From Oceanirhabdus sp. W0125-5 (GTDB lineage Bacteria > Bacillota > Clostridia > Clostridiales > Clostridiaceae), in the NCBI RefSeq assembly GCF_027938815.1, contig NZ_CP115913.1:2700001-2764000 (forward strand): DNA of 64,000 bases, written 5' to 3'. Position 1 is the first letter of the stretch. Each line of letters starts with the position of its first letter. Below the pieces are notes generated by a model that saw nothing but the letters and a program-made list of their open reading frames with translations, did not search any database and was not told the origin of the DNA. A program made the translations under genes and the position numbers. This document shows positions 46,127-55,611 of the stretch, one piece after another.

Positions 46127-47878
46127 ATGAAGACATTTAAACATTTAAAGGGATTTATTAAGAAAAATATGCTTAGTTATATCTTAGGAATAATCATTCT
46201 TATAGCTATTGATGTACTTCAATTGGTTATGCCAAAGGTATTGGGGGAATTAACAGATGCAGCTACAACGAAAGCCCTAACATCAGTAATGTTATTAAAA
46301 TATATTGGCATTATTTTAGGAGTAGCTTTAGCTATAGCATTTGGTAGGTTTGGATGGCGAATGCTTATAACTGGAACATCTAGAAGAATGGAGTATTGGT
46401 TAAGAAATTTATTTTTTGGTCATTTAGAGAAATTATCAAAAAATTATTTTAATAATAATAAAACGGGAGACCTTATGGCACATGCAACAAATGATATCCA
46501 AGCAGTGAGAATGGCCTTTGGACCTGGTGTTGTTATGATGGTTGATTCAATAGTATTGACTATATTGGTAGTTATAAGAATGGCTCAAGATATTAATTTA
46601 ACACTAACATTATTAGCATTAATCCCATTACCTATCATTGCGTTGATGGTTGGGTTAATGGGAAAAGAAATAATGAAGAGATATAAATTGAGTCAAGAAG
46701 CCTTTGGAAATCTAAGCGATAAAATTCAAGAAAACATATCAGGAATTAGAGTAATAAAATCATTTGTTCAATTTAAGTCACAATATAGAATATTTGAAAA
46801 AGCAAATGATAAGTATTTAAACAAATACATGCACTCAGCAAAGTTATTTATAGCAATCTTTCCATTGGTAATGTTTATTTCATCAGTAAGTTTTATTATT
46901 GCACTTGGATATGGTGGAAGCTTAGTTATTGAAGGGACACTTACATTAGGTGAATTAACTAGTTTTTTAGTTTATTTAGGGTTGCTTGTGTGGCCGATGA
47001 TGGCTATTGGGATGGTTATAAATCATATTCAAAGAGGTTCTGCTTCTATGGAAAGGTTAAATAAAATATTAAATACGGAACCTGAGATAAGAGATATAAA
47101 TGTAGATGACTCAATTGACAATATTGAAGGGTCAATTGAAATAAAGGGACTAACATTTAAATATGAAGATACAGATAATCCAGCACTAGAAGAAATAAAT
47201 ATTAATATTAAAAAAGGTGAGACATTAGCTATAATAGGTAGAACAGGAAGTGGAAAGACTACATTAATTAATCTATTACTTAGAAATTATAATGTAGGAA
47301 ATGGAGAAATATTCATTGATGGAAAGGATATAAATAATATTCCTTTAAAAGTATTAAGAGAGAATATCGGTTATGTTCCTCAAGAGAATTTCTTGTTTTC
47401 TAAAACAATCAGAGATAACATTGCCTTATATAATACTGACGAGGATTTTGAAAACATCGAACAAGCAGCTGAAATTGCTGAGATTAAAAATGAAATAATA
47501 GCATTACCTAATAAATATGAAACAATGCTAGGAGAGAGAGGAGTAAATCTTTCAGGGGGACAAAAACAAAGAACCTCTATTGCCAGGGCAATAGTGAAAA
47601 ATCCTAAAATTCTAATATTAGATGATTGTCTCTCGGCAGTTGATACCCATACTGAAGAGAAAATTTTAAGTGGATTGACAGGGATTATGAAGGACAGGAC
47701 ATCTATAATTATTTCTCATAGAATTTCTACAATAAAAGATTCAGATAAAATAATTGTATTAGACGAAGGAAGAATAATTCAGTATGGTTCTCATGAAGAA
47801 CTACTGAAAACAAGAGGTTTATATAGAGAAATATATGATAAGCAGCAATTGGAAGAGAATCTTAAAAATGCAGAATAA
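46127..47878 (+). CDS. Heterodimeric ABC exporter subunit (BmrC/YheI-like)
   Basis: The 583-aa half-transporter has six membrane segments, then an ATPase with Walker A GRTGSGKTT and signature LSGGQKQR. Walker B ends LILDDCLSAVD, so the catalytic glutamate is aspartate, as in the degenerate site of heterodimeric exporters. ATG 46127 follows GGGAGGG. It is paired with the 691-aa subunit 11 bp downstream, an arrangement like BmrCD/YheIH multidrug exporters. Confidence 0.88.
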   Translation: MKTFKHLKGFIKKNMLSYILGIIILIAIDVLQLVMPKVLGELTDAATTKALTSVMLLKYIGIILGVALAIAFGRFGWRMLITGTSRRMEYWLRNLFFGHLEKLSKNYFNNNKTGDLMAHATNDIQAVRMAFGPGVVMMVDSIVLTILVVIRMAQDINLTLTLLALIPLPIIALMVGLMGKEIMKRYKLSQEAFGNLSDKIQENISGIRVIKSFVQFKSQYRIFEKANDKYLNKYMHSAKLFIAIFPLVMFISSVSFIIALGYGGSLVIEGTLTLGELTSFLVYLGLLVWPMMAIGMVINHIQRGSASMERLNKILNTEPEIRDINVDDSIDNIEGSIEIKGLTFKYEDTDNPALEEININIKKGETLAIIGRTGSGKTTLINLLLRNYNVGNGEIFIDGKDINNIPLKVLRENIGYVPQENFLFSKTIRDNIALYNTDEDFENIEQAAEIAEIKNEIIALPNKYETMLGERGVNLSGGQKQRTSIARAIVKNPKILILDDCLSAVDTHTEEKILSGLTGIMKDRTSIIISHRISTIKDSDKIIVLDEGRIIQYGSHEELLKTRGLYREIYDKQQLEENLKNAE

Positions 47879-47889
47879 GGGGGGATATT

Positions 47890-49965
47890 ATGCAGAATAA
47901 CACTAATGAAAATCTAGATCAATTTAATAAAAAAGTAGATATTAAGCTAATAAAGCGATTAATGAAATTTGCAAGGAAATTTTATGGATTGTTAGGTATA
48001 TGTATTCTTCTTGTAGTGCTCTCAACAATAGTAGATTTAACAAGACCCTATTTAATGAAGGTTGCTATAGATGATTATATAAATGGTCAAAGCAAAGTAA
48101 TGGTTATTAGTGATAATAATGTAGGAGATAAAGGAGTATATTTTAAGGGGAAATTCTATATTAGAAAGGATTATATAGAAAAAGCTGATTTAGATAATTA
48201 TAAAGAAAGTCAATTATTAAATCATGAAGGAAAACATTATTTAGTTGATGGAGCAATTAAAAGCGATGAGAAGGTAAAGAGGATTGAAGATAAAAATGAG
48301 ACAAGTGTAGCAGTTATATTTGAGAATGAAAGAACTGTTAATGGAATACTATTGAATCAAGAGGAGTATAAAAAATTTCGAAGTGGAGATGTAACTGGAT
48401 TAAGATTTATAACAATTATATTTGCTGTATTATTATTTTGTGGTTTCATATTCACATATATTCAAGCCTATATTCTGAATTATGTTGGACAGAAGGTAAT
48501 TTATAATATAAGAGAAGATTTGTTTAAACATGTTCAAAAGCTATCCTTAAGCTTTTTTGATAAAACTCCTGTAGGGAAAATTGTTACAAGACTAACAAAT
48601 GATATGTTTAATATTAATCAAATGTTCACTAGTGTTATAATAAGTTTTTTGAAAGATATAGCAATTATTTTAGGAACAATAGTATTTATGATGATAATAA
48701 ATGTGAAACTAGCACTTATCAGTTTAAGTACACTACCAATTATAATACTTGTATCAATATTATTTAGAAACAAAGCTAGAAACGCACATAGAGATGTAAA
48801 GAAAAAGTTAGGTGTGATAAACGCAACGCTTAATGAGAATATAAATGGAATGGGAATAATTCAAAGTTTTCAATTGCAAGATGATTTTTATAATGAATTT
48901 GATAAGGTAAATACAGAACATAAAAAAGCAAATTTAAAAGAATTATTTGTTTATGCAGTATTCAGACCATCTATAGATTTCTTATTCTCTTTAACTTTAG
49001 CTATACTTTTATGGTTTGGAGGTAAAGGGTTAATTAATGGTATAATTGAATTTGGTGTTTTATTTGCATTTATAGAATATATTCAGCAATTATTTAGACC
49101 AATTTTCGATTTAAGTGAAAAATTTAATATCCTTCAGTCAGCAATGGCGTCTAGTGAAAGGGTATTTGCATTATTAGATACTGAAGTAGAAATTAAAAAT
49201 TCTCCTGATAGTACAGTTGTTGAAGAAATTAAAGGTGAGATAGAATTTAAAAATGTATGGTTTAAATATGATAAAGATTGGGTGTTAAGAGACGTTTCAT
49301 TTAAAATAAATAAAGGTGATTCTGTTGCATTCGTTGGAGCTACAGGTTCAGGGAAGAGTACAATAATTAATCTTATTAGTAGGATGTACGATATTCAAGA
49401 AGGTGAAATATTAATTGATGGCGTTAATATTAAAAATCTTGATAAAAATTCAATACGAGAAAGAATAAGTACAGTTCTACAAGATGTATTTATGTTCTCG
49501 GGAGATATAAAGGAGAATATTAGATTAAACGATGACAGAATATCAGTAGAGGAAATTAAAGAGGCATCAGAGTATGTTAATGCTGATGTATTTATAAATA
49601 AACTAAATAAAGGGTATGATGAAGAAGTTGTTGAAAGAGGTGCAACATTATCAACAGGACAAAGACAACTCATTTCTTTTGCAAGAGCTTTGGCTTTTAA
49701 ACCAGATGTTTTGGTGCTGGATGAGGCTACTGCCAACATTGATACAGAAACAGAAGTGCTAATCCAAGATGCAATAAATAAAATTATAGAAGATAAAACT
49801 ACTATTGTTGTTGCTCATAGATTATCAACTATCAAACATTGCAATAAAATTATAGTTCTTCATAAAGGAAAGATAAGAGAAATGGGAAGACATGAGGAGC
49901 TTATTGAACAGGGAGGCATATATCACAAATTATACTCTCTTCAGTATAAGGAAAGTGCTATGTAA
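47890..49965 (+). CDS. Heterodimeric ABC exporter subunit (BmrD/YheH-like) with extracytoplasmic insert
   Basis: The 691-aa half-transporter carries about 105 extra residues between the first two membrane segments (about residues 64-170), as in YheH. Walker A is GATGSGKST. The catalytic glutamate is present (VLVLDEATANID). The signature is LSTGQRQL, with the second glycine of LSGGQ position three changed to threonine. Together with its partner this gives one competent and one degenerate ATP site. Substrate unknown. Confidence 0.88.
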   Translation: MQNNTNENLDQFNKKVDIKLIKRLMKFARKFYGLLGICILLVVLSTIVDLTRPYLMKVAIDDYINGQSKVMVISDNNVGDKGVYFKGKFYIRKDYIEKADLDNYKESQLLNHEGKHYLVDGAIKSDEKVKRIEDKNETSVAVIFENERTVNGILLNQEEYKKFRSGDVTGLRFITIIFAVLLFCGFIFTYIQAYILNYVGQKVIYNIREDLFKHVQKLSLSFFDKTPVGKIVTRLTNDMFNINQMFTSVIISFLKDIAIILGTIVFMMIINVKLALISLSTLPIIILVSILFRNKARNAHRDVKKKLGVINATLNENINGMGIIQSFQLQDDFYNEFDKVNTEHKKANLKELFVYAVFRPSIDFLFSLTLAILLWFGGKGLINGIIEFGVLFAFIEYIQQLFRPIFDLSEKFNILQSAMASSERVFALLDTEVEIKNSPDSTVVEEIKGEIEFKNVWFKYDKDWVLRDVSFKINKGDSVAFVGATGSGKSTIINLISRMYDIQEGEILIDGVNIKNLDKNSIRERISTVLQDVFMFSGDIKENIRLNDDRISVEEIKEASEYVNADVFINKLNKGYDEEVVERGATLSTGQRQLISFARALAFKPDVLVLDEATANIDTETEVLIQDAINKIIEDKTTIVVAHRLSTIKHCNKIIVLHKGKIREMGRHEELIEQGGIYHKLYSLQYKESAM

Positions 49966-50081
49966 AGAGAAGTAAGAAATAAAAAGTATTAATTTCCAAT
50001 AAAATCCTTCTATTTCCTTTGTAATTGTATTAAACTATTACTATATGGTCATAGAGGGATTTATTTTTTAGGGAGGGCAAT

Positions 50082-50894
50082 ATGTTAATAAAATTAGTGA
50101 CTTTAATAAAAAAGAGCTTAGATGATGGTATCATTGATATTGCTGCACAACTTTCATATTATCTTATTCTTGCTTTTTTTCCATTTATGCTGTTTATTTT
50201 AGTTCTTATGAGTTATAGTAATATAAGTGTGGACAGTATCTTAAGTATATTAAAGAGCATGATACCTGAGAATTCATATTCATTGATAAGTAGTACAGTA
50301 ATTGAAACTTTTTCTAAGGCTAACTGGGATATAATGTCTGTTGGTATAATAATTACGGTATATTCAGCTTCAAGGGGAGTTAGAAGCTTGATGAAAGGGT
50401 TAAATAAAGCGTATAATATAAAGGAAAATCGAAATATCATTAAGAGATTTGTAACATCTGTAGTATTCATGTTAGCTTTAGGGCTAATGATCATGTCTTC
50501 ATTAGGTTTGATTGTATTAGGTGAGTATGTGGGAAAGGCAATTATTACTTGGGCAAAATTAAATAGAGATTTTCAGATATTATGGAATGCGTATAGAATA
50601 ATATTTGCTGTAGGAGTTATATTTTTAGTATTTTTAGTTATTTATTTTATACTACCTGCTCAAAAAGTACATATTTTTCAAGTTGCTCCTGGAGCTTTAA
50701 TAGCAACATTAGGTTGGATTTTAGCATCATTAGGGTTTTCGTATTATGTTAATAATATAGCTAATTTTGCTATTATTTATGGGGGGTTAGGAGCAGTAGT
50801 AATCTTTATGATATGGATATATCTCACTTCATTAGTTGTGCTAATTGGAGGAGAGCTTAACAGTGCTCTTATAAAAATAGAAGAGTCTTGTTAA
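50082..50894 (+). CDS. YihY/BrkB family membrane protein
   Basis: The 270-aa protein has six or more hydrophobic segments and the family features LSYYLILAFFPF near residue 24 and GLGAVVIFMIWIY near the C-terminus. The family was once called ribonuclease BN in error; the function remains uncertain. GGGAGGG precedes the ATG. It is 42 bp ahead of an AI-2E-type gene. Confidence 0.88.
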   Translation: MLIKLVTLIKKSLDDGIIDIAAQLSYYLILAFFPFMLFILVLMSYSNISVDSILSILKSMIPENSYSLISSTVIETFSKANWDIMSVGIIITVYSASRGVRSLMKGLNKAYNIKENRNIIKRFVTSVVFMLALGLMIMSSLGLIVLGEYVGKAIITWAKLNRDFQILWNAYRIIFAVGVIFLVFLVIYFILPAQKVHIFQVAPGALIATLGWILASLGFSYYVNNIANFAIIYGGLGAVVIFMIWIYLTSLVVLIGGELNSALIKIEESC

Positions 50895-50936
50895 AAAATT
50901 TAAAAGAATTAAAACATAGGAGAAAGGAAGGTTTTT

Positions 50937-52019
50937 ATGTTAGAAAATAAATTCTTCAGAATTTCTTTGAAGATAATTTCAGTTTTAGTAATTATATTAT
51001 TGTTAATTAGAGTATCACCAATTTTAACACCCTTATACAATGTAATGAATTTGTTTCTTATTCCATTGATATTTGCAGTATTTCTATATTATGTGTTAAG
51101 GCCTGTGGTGAATTTAGTAGAGAAATGGACTAAGAAAAGAGGGCTTTCTGTAGGTATAACATTTGTTGGAGTAATTATTCTATTTGGAATAATGTTTGGT
51201 TATGGTGGAACACAGATAGGAAAAGAATTAGTTAATTTATTTAATGCTCTTAAAAAAGTAATTGAGGGGATTATTTCAAATAAAATAGAAGTATGGCCTT
51301 TTGAGCAATATATACCTTTACAGGATCTTATAGATAAGACTGCTGAATATTTTGAAGGTATACTTGGTAATTTGGCTAGTGAAGTTGCATCAAGCGCTAC
51401 AGGTGTAGTGAGTGCTATAGGGAATATTGGGACTAAAATATTCTTAACATTATTTATGCTTGTTTTCTTCTTGAAAGATGGAAGCTTAATCATGGATAAA
51501 ATAGTAGGGCTTATTCCTGTAAAGCATAGAGAAACAGTTGGTAGAATTAGAAATAAAGTTGATGAAACTTTAGCAGTATATATTAGTGGGCAAATAACGG
51601 TTTCTTTGATTCTTGGATTGTTAACATTAATAGGATATAGTATCATAAAACTGCCAAATGCATTTGCATTGTCATTTATAAATTTAATATTTAATCTTAT
51701 ACCATATGTTGGACCAATAATTGGATTTATTCCAGCCTTGATTATGTCATTATCAGGAGGACCTACTTTAATACTGATGGTTATAATTGTTGCAATAGTT
51801 GTTCAACAATTAGAAGGTAATTTTATTTCACCATGGGTAATTGGTGATAAGCTTAAAATTCATCCTTTGACTGTTGTGATAGTTATTACAGCATCAATAT
51901 CTCAACTTGGAATAATTGGTGCCTTTGCTGCAATTCCAGTTTATGCAATAATAAGGGTAATAATGAAAGAAGTTAAGCTTAAGAAAAAAGATAAACTTAT
52001 TGATATTGAGCAAAAGTGA
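50937..52019 (+). CDS. AI-2E family transporter
   Basis: The 360-aa membrane protein has about eight segments and the C-terminal LIPYVGPIIGFIPALIMS and PWVIGDKLKIHPL motifs of the AI-2E/PerM family. Members include putative autoinducer-2 exporters and sodium/proton antiporters, so the substrate is open. It lies in a run of membrane proteins (BrkB, AI-2E, CvpA). Confidence 0.88.
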   Translation: MLENKFFRISLKIISVLVIILLLIRVSPILTPLYNVMNLFLIPLIFAVFLYYVLRPVVNLVEKWTKKRGLSVGITFVGVIILFGIMFGYGGTQIGKELVNLFNALKKVIEGIISNKIEVWPFEQYIPLQDLIDKTAEYFEGILGNLASEVASSATGVVSAIGNIGTKIFLTLFMLVFFLKDGSLIMDKIVGLIPVKHRETVGRIRNKVDETLAVYISGQITVSLILGLLTLIGYSIIKLPNAFALSFINLIFNLIPYVGPIIGFIPALIMSLSGGPTLILMVIIVAIVVQQLEGNFISPWVIGDKLKIHPLTVVIVITASISQLGIIGAFAAIPVYAIIRVIMKEVKLKKKDKLIDIEQK

Positions 52020-52055
52020 CAGATTAATTAGACTATATGTTACGGAGATGGGAAA

Positions 52056-52727
52056 ATGAATATAATAGATATTGTTCTTATTTTAATTATTATTGTAGCA
52101 ATTACAATAGGATACTGTAGAGGGTTCTTGGCTTCCATTGTTAAAATTGTAGCTTTTGTAGGAGCTATAGTTGCAAGTAGAATATTTCATGGAGAAACAG
52201 TGGAACTACTGAAAAATGTTAAAGTAGTTAAAGAATTTGTTGATACAGGTGTTAATATGATAATTGATAAGTTGGGCTTTAATGGTATAGCTAATTTATC
52301 AAGTGATGCATTAGATAAATTAGATACCCTACAGATTAATGGAGGGCAAGCAAGTTGGATTCAAAGCTCTATAAACACTTTGAAAACGTTTATAGGAGAC
52401 AGTTGGATGACAAATGCAGCTAATGTAGGTGATGCAGTAGGAGAACTGCTGTATAGTATTATTGCATATATAGTACTTTTATTCGGAACATTTATAGCGA
52501 TTTTAATACTAGGAAATATTATTGTTAAAATCATACATACTAGTACATTGCTCAAAGGAACAGATATGCTTCTAGGAGCAGCTTTTACTGGTGGATTAGC
52601 AACAATACTCCTATTTATTACTGTTAAGATATCTTTACCTTTTCTTTTAGTTATTAATAACGAAGGGTTTAATAAAGCTCTTACGGAGAGTAAAATCGTT
52701 GAATTTATAATTAACTTTTTAAGTTAA
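52056..52727 (+). CDS. CvpA family membrane protein
   Basis: The 223-aa protein has an N-terminal IDIVLILIIIVAITIGYCRGF segment and further hydrophobic segments, matching the CvpA (colicin V production) family of unknown molecular function. It is the last gene of the BrkB/AI-2E/CvpA run and is followed by repeat copy E. Confidence 0.82.
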   Translation: MNIIDIVLILIIIVAITIGYCRGFLASIVKIVAFVGAIVASRIFHGETVELLKNVKVVKEFVDTGVNMIIDKLGFNGIANLSSDALDKLDTLQINGGQASWIQSSINTLKTFIGDSWMTNAANVGDAVGELLYSIIAYIVLLFGTFIAILILGNIIVKIIHTSTLLKGTDMLLGAAFTGGLATILLFITVKISLPFLLVINNEGFNKALTESKIVEFIINFLS

Positions 52728-52739
52728 AACATTTAAAAG

Positions 52740-52988
52740 AAATGTAGAATGGATAATGGAGAATGTATAATGATGGACATTTCACTCTGTGAAATTTTAA
52801 TCTTAATGTTCCTTGGACAATATAGTTTACTCGTTTCATTTAAATGAAACATTGTAGTTTAAATACAATATTTTATCCAAAGATAAAATGAGTAAAATCC
52901 ACTTGGACTAAAGAACAATAAAATATAGCTTCTGACCTAAGTCAGAAGCATCCATCATTATCCATTATACATTATCCATTGTACATTA
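52740..52988 (+). repeat. Structured intergenic repeat, copy E (closest to consensus)
   Basis: The arms (52740-52777 and 52951-52988) are long imperfect inverted repeats of GATAATG/GAGAATG/TATAATG words. Core hairpins are TTTCAC-tct-GTGAAA, GTTTCATT-taa-ATGAAAC, ATTGTA/TACAAT and GCTTCTGAC-ctaa-GTCAGAAGC. GTTTACTC (left) can pair with GAGTAAA (right). It lies between cvpA and the convergent mgsA terminator. Confidence 0.85.
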
Positions 52989-52989
52989 A

Positions 52990-53015
52990 CAAAAGCACGC
53001 GATAGCGTGCTTTTG
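52990..53015. terminator. Bidirectional terminator at mgsA
   Basis: CAAAAGCACGC and GCGTGCTTTTG form an 11-bp stem with loop GATA, usable from both strands. It ends mgsA on the minus strand. Confidence 0.88.
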
Positions 53016-53017
53016 TG

Positions 53018-53479
53018 TTATATTTCTATTCTTCTATTATAATAAACCTCAAAAGTATTCATATTACGTTCGTATTCATTACACATAAATTGTGAAGTAA
53101 TTATAAAATCTGCAGTAGCTTGGTTGGTAGCTACTGGTATGTTATATAGAGCTGCTATTCTTAAAAGTGCTTTAACATCAGGATCGTGAGGTTGAGACTC
53201 AAGGGGATCCCAAAAGAATAATAGACAATCTATATCGTTTTCAACGATTTTGGCACCAATCTGCTGGTCACCACCTAGAGGACCGCTTTTAAGTGCGATA
53301 ATATCTAAATCGGTATTTTTTTGAATTATACTACCTGTTGTACCAGTAGCGTAAAATTTATGGTTCTTAAGTATTTCATTATTTTTCTTAACCCAAGCTA
53401 ATAAATCTTTCTTTTTATTATCATGTGCAACAAGTGCTATTTTTTTGCATTTTCCCATCAATACAGTATTTTTTTCCAT
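53018..53479 (-). CDS. mgsA: Methylglyoxal synthase
   Basis: The 153-aa enzyme converts dihydroxyacetone phosphate to methylglyoxal and phosphate, a bypass of lower glycolysis. Family motifs are LVAHDNKK at the N-terminus, [12 protein letters not shown] and [27 protein letters not shown] precedes the ATG. Single-gene unit. Confidence 0.95.
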   Translation of the reverse strand: MEKNTVLMGKCKKIALVAHDNKKKDLLAWVKKNNEILKNHKFYATGTTGSIIQKNTDLDIIALKSGPLGGDQQIGAKIVENDIDCLLFFWDPLESQPHDPDVKALLRIAALYNIPVATNQATADFIITSQFMCNEYERNMNTFEVYYNRRIEI

Positions 53480-53668
53480 AATGTCCTCCTTTTATCATAT
53501 GTTCTATAAAACATACATTGAATCTAAAATATTATGTATATGTATCATATATAGTATATCATTTTTAATGAAACATTTATATGTTGTATTTGTAAAAATT
53601 AGATTAATCATAAAATAATAAATTTTAAATTATTTTATGATTGCATGTATTAATACTTATATAAAAAA

Positions 53669-53710
53669 TATAAAGAGTGTGAAAGAGGATTTATCTTCCA
53701 TACTCTTTAT
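53669..53710 (-). terminator. Terminator of the NSS transporter gene
   Basis: TATAAAGAGT (53669-53678) pairs with ACTCTTTATA (53701-53710), with inner GAA/TTC pairs extending the stem. It lies directly beyond the stop codon on the minus strand, and A/T-rich sequence follows. Confidence 0.7.
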
Positions 53711-53721
53711 AAATTACATTG

Positions 53722-55071
53722 TTATAATTTGATAATTCCGAAATTAGTTAGGAATATAAGTATAATTATTACTGGTGAAAGGTATTTAATAACGAATGAC
53801 CATAATGGAGCCAGTGTAAATTTTATTTCACCATCATTCTCTATTTCATTAACCGCATTCTTGGTATTCCATACCCAACCAACAAATATACAAAGTAAGA
53901 ATCCACCAAGTGGCAATAATATGTTGCTGGAGAACATATCCATAAAATCGAAGAAATTATATCCTAGGAACTTTACATCAGACCAAGCTCCATTAGCTAA
54001 TGAAGAAGGAATTCCAAGAACGAAAATTATTAATGAAAGAACCACAGATGAAACTACTCTATTCTTTTTAAATTCATCTACAACAAATGATACACATACT
54101 TCTAATAAAGATATTGAAGATGTTAAAGCTGCAAACAGTACCAGTAAGAAGAATATTATTGCAAAAATATTACCAAAAGCCATCTTTGAGAATATTGCTG
54201 GAATTGTTATAAACATTAATCCAGGTCCTGCACCAGGCTCAAATCCAAATGAAAAAACTGCAGGTAGAATAACTAATCCAGCTAGTAGTGCTACAAAAGT
54301 ATCTAAAACTAAAATCATAGTACCACTAAATGGGATGTTGGTATCACGGGGTAGATAACTTCCATATGTAATCATTGCACCCATTCCTAAACTTAATGAG
54401 AAAAATACTTGACCCATGGCATCAACAATAACCTTAGGTGTAAATGCTTTGCCAAAATCAGGTTTAAATAAGAATTTAACACCTTCGATTGCGCCATCAA
54501 GTGTGACAGATCTTATCATAAGAACAATCATCATAAAGAATAACGCAGGCATCATTATTTTACTAGCTTTTTCAATACCGCTACTTACACCACCAAGTAC
54601 AATAACTAGTGTTAATATCATAAATAATGCTTGGTAGAAAAGTGGACTTCCAGATGATGATATAAAACTTCCAAAATGCCCGCCATAATCAACTGCATTA
54701 ATTTTAAACAAGGTACCGTTTATAGAATCAAAAAGATATTTAATAACCCAACCACCTATTACAGCATAAAAAGATAAAATTATAAATCCTGCTAAAATTC
54801 CTATAGCACCTGCAAAGCCCCAGTTCTTATTAATAGCTCTATAAGCGCCTAAGGCATTAAGTTGAGTTTTTCTACCTATAGCTATTTCTGCAATCATAAG
54901 TGAAAATCCAACTAAAAATAATACAGCTATATAAACAAGTACAAAAGCTCCTCCACCATTTACTCCAGCCTTGTAAGGGAATTTCCAAAGGTTACCTAGT
55001 CCAACTGCAGAACCAGCAGCGGCTAAAATAAAACCAAGTCTTGATCCCCATTGGCCTCTGTTATTAGTCAT
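53722..55071 (-). CDS. Sodium-dependent transporter, NSS (LeuT) family
   Basis: The 449-aa protein has about 11-12 membrane segments and the NSS start GFILAAAGSAVGLGNLWKFPY, which holds the substrate and sodium site of TM1. It probably imports an amino acid with sodium. The substrate is unknown. AGGAGATGG precedes the ATG. Single-gene unit. Confidence 0.93.
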   Translation of the reverse strand: MTNNRGQWGSRLGFILAAAGSAVGLGNLWKFPYKAGVNGGGAFVLVYIAVLFLVGFSLMIAEIAIGRKTQLNALGAYRAINKNWGFAGAIGILAGFIILSFYAVIGGWVIKYLFDSINGTLFKINAVDYGGHFGSFISSSGSPLFYQALFMILTLVIVLGGVSSGIEKASKIMMPALFFMMIVLMIRSVTLDGAIEGVKFLFKPDFGKAFTPKVIVDAMGQVFFSLSLGMGAMITYGSYLPRDTNIPFSGTMILVLDTFVALLAGLVILPAVFSFGFEPGAGPGLMFITIPAIFSKMAFGNIFAIIFFLLVLFAALTSSISLLEVCVSFVVDEFKKNRVVSSVVLSLIIFVLGIPSSLANGAWSDVKFLGYNFFDFMDMFSSNILLPLGGFLLCIFVGWVWNTKNAVNEIENDGEIKFTLAPLWSFVIKYLSPVIIILIFLTNFGIIKL

Positions 55072-55305
55072 AAAACCATCTCCTTTTCTTAAGTTTATGC
55101 CTTACAGTGATAAATTATGTTACATTTTATTACATAATAATAATCGAAAATAAAGCAATTATGTAAAAATATAGTTCATTTTAGAGTAATATTCTGAAAA
55201 ATGAAATATTGAAAATGATTATATCACAAAAAAAGAGCAAAAGAAACAAAAATATTAAAAAAATATTAAAAAAATGAATAAAAAAATAACGTTACTTGCA
55301 TAACG
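55072..55305. other. Upstream region of the NSS gene
   Basis: AT-rich, no reading frame. It must hold the minus-strand promoter of the NSS gene, but I cannot fix it with confidence. The right edge carries the terminator of the flavin reductase remnant. Confidence 0.35.
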
Positions 55306-55316
55306 TTATTTTTTAC
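55285..55316. terminator. Terminator at the end of the flavin reductase remnant
   Basis: AATAACGTTA (55286-55295) pairs with TAACGTTATT (55301-55310), with T runs on both outer sides (A run on the opposite strand). It overlaps the stop codon of the minus-strand remnant. Confidence 0.8.
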
Positions 55317-55425
55317 TAGGCTTTTTATTAGATTTATTTTTGGGCATTTTTTTCTTTCTTACAGAATATCCAAAGCTACCTACACTCTTTTTTACCATAG
55401 GATAATATTCCCCATGACAATAGTG
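55306..55425 (-). pseudogene. C-terminal remnant of a flavin reductase-like gene
   Basis: Read on the minus strand, this encodes HYCHGEYYPMVKKSVGSF followed by GYSVRKKK and a lysine-rich tail ending in TAA. The intact flavin reductase at 57196-57816 ends with the same pattern (CYSHGEYYGLN..GSFGYSVRK and a basic tail). No start or remainder of the fold is present, and the sequence upstream belongs to another remnant on the plus strand. Confidence 0.75.
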
Positions 55426-55611
55426 AAGAAGAGGTGGAAGATTATAAAATAACAACAAAAGTGAATGGAACGATAGTGAAAGAGTTGAATCAGAATAGAA
55501 TGCTGAGGTTATTATACTATTACGTTTAATACTAATACAATCCTAGTCATAGCTTTATCGATGGTATTAATAACATCTTTATTTGTTGTGGTTTCTTTAG
55601 ATGAAAGATAG
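55413..55611 (+). pseudogene. Frameshifted remnant with C-terminal membrane segment
   Basis: One frame reads DNSEEEVEDYKITTKV then NGTIVKELNQNRML and stops at a TAA near 55521. Shifting frame near 55500 continues into TNTILVIALSMVLITSLF and a stop at 55609-55611, a clear membrane segment. No start is seen. It looks like the end of a membrane-anchored protein gene broken by a frameshift. The family is not recognised. Confidence 0.45.

Noticed and set aside
50937..52019. A quorum-sensing locus based on the AI-2E family name
   Set aside because: The family is broad, includes antiporters, and no luxS or autoinducer gene is nearby.
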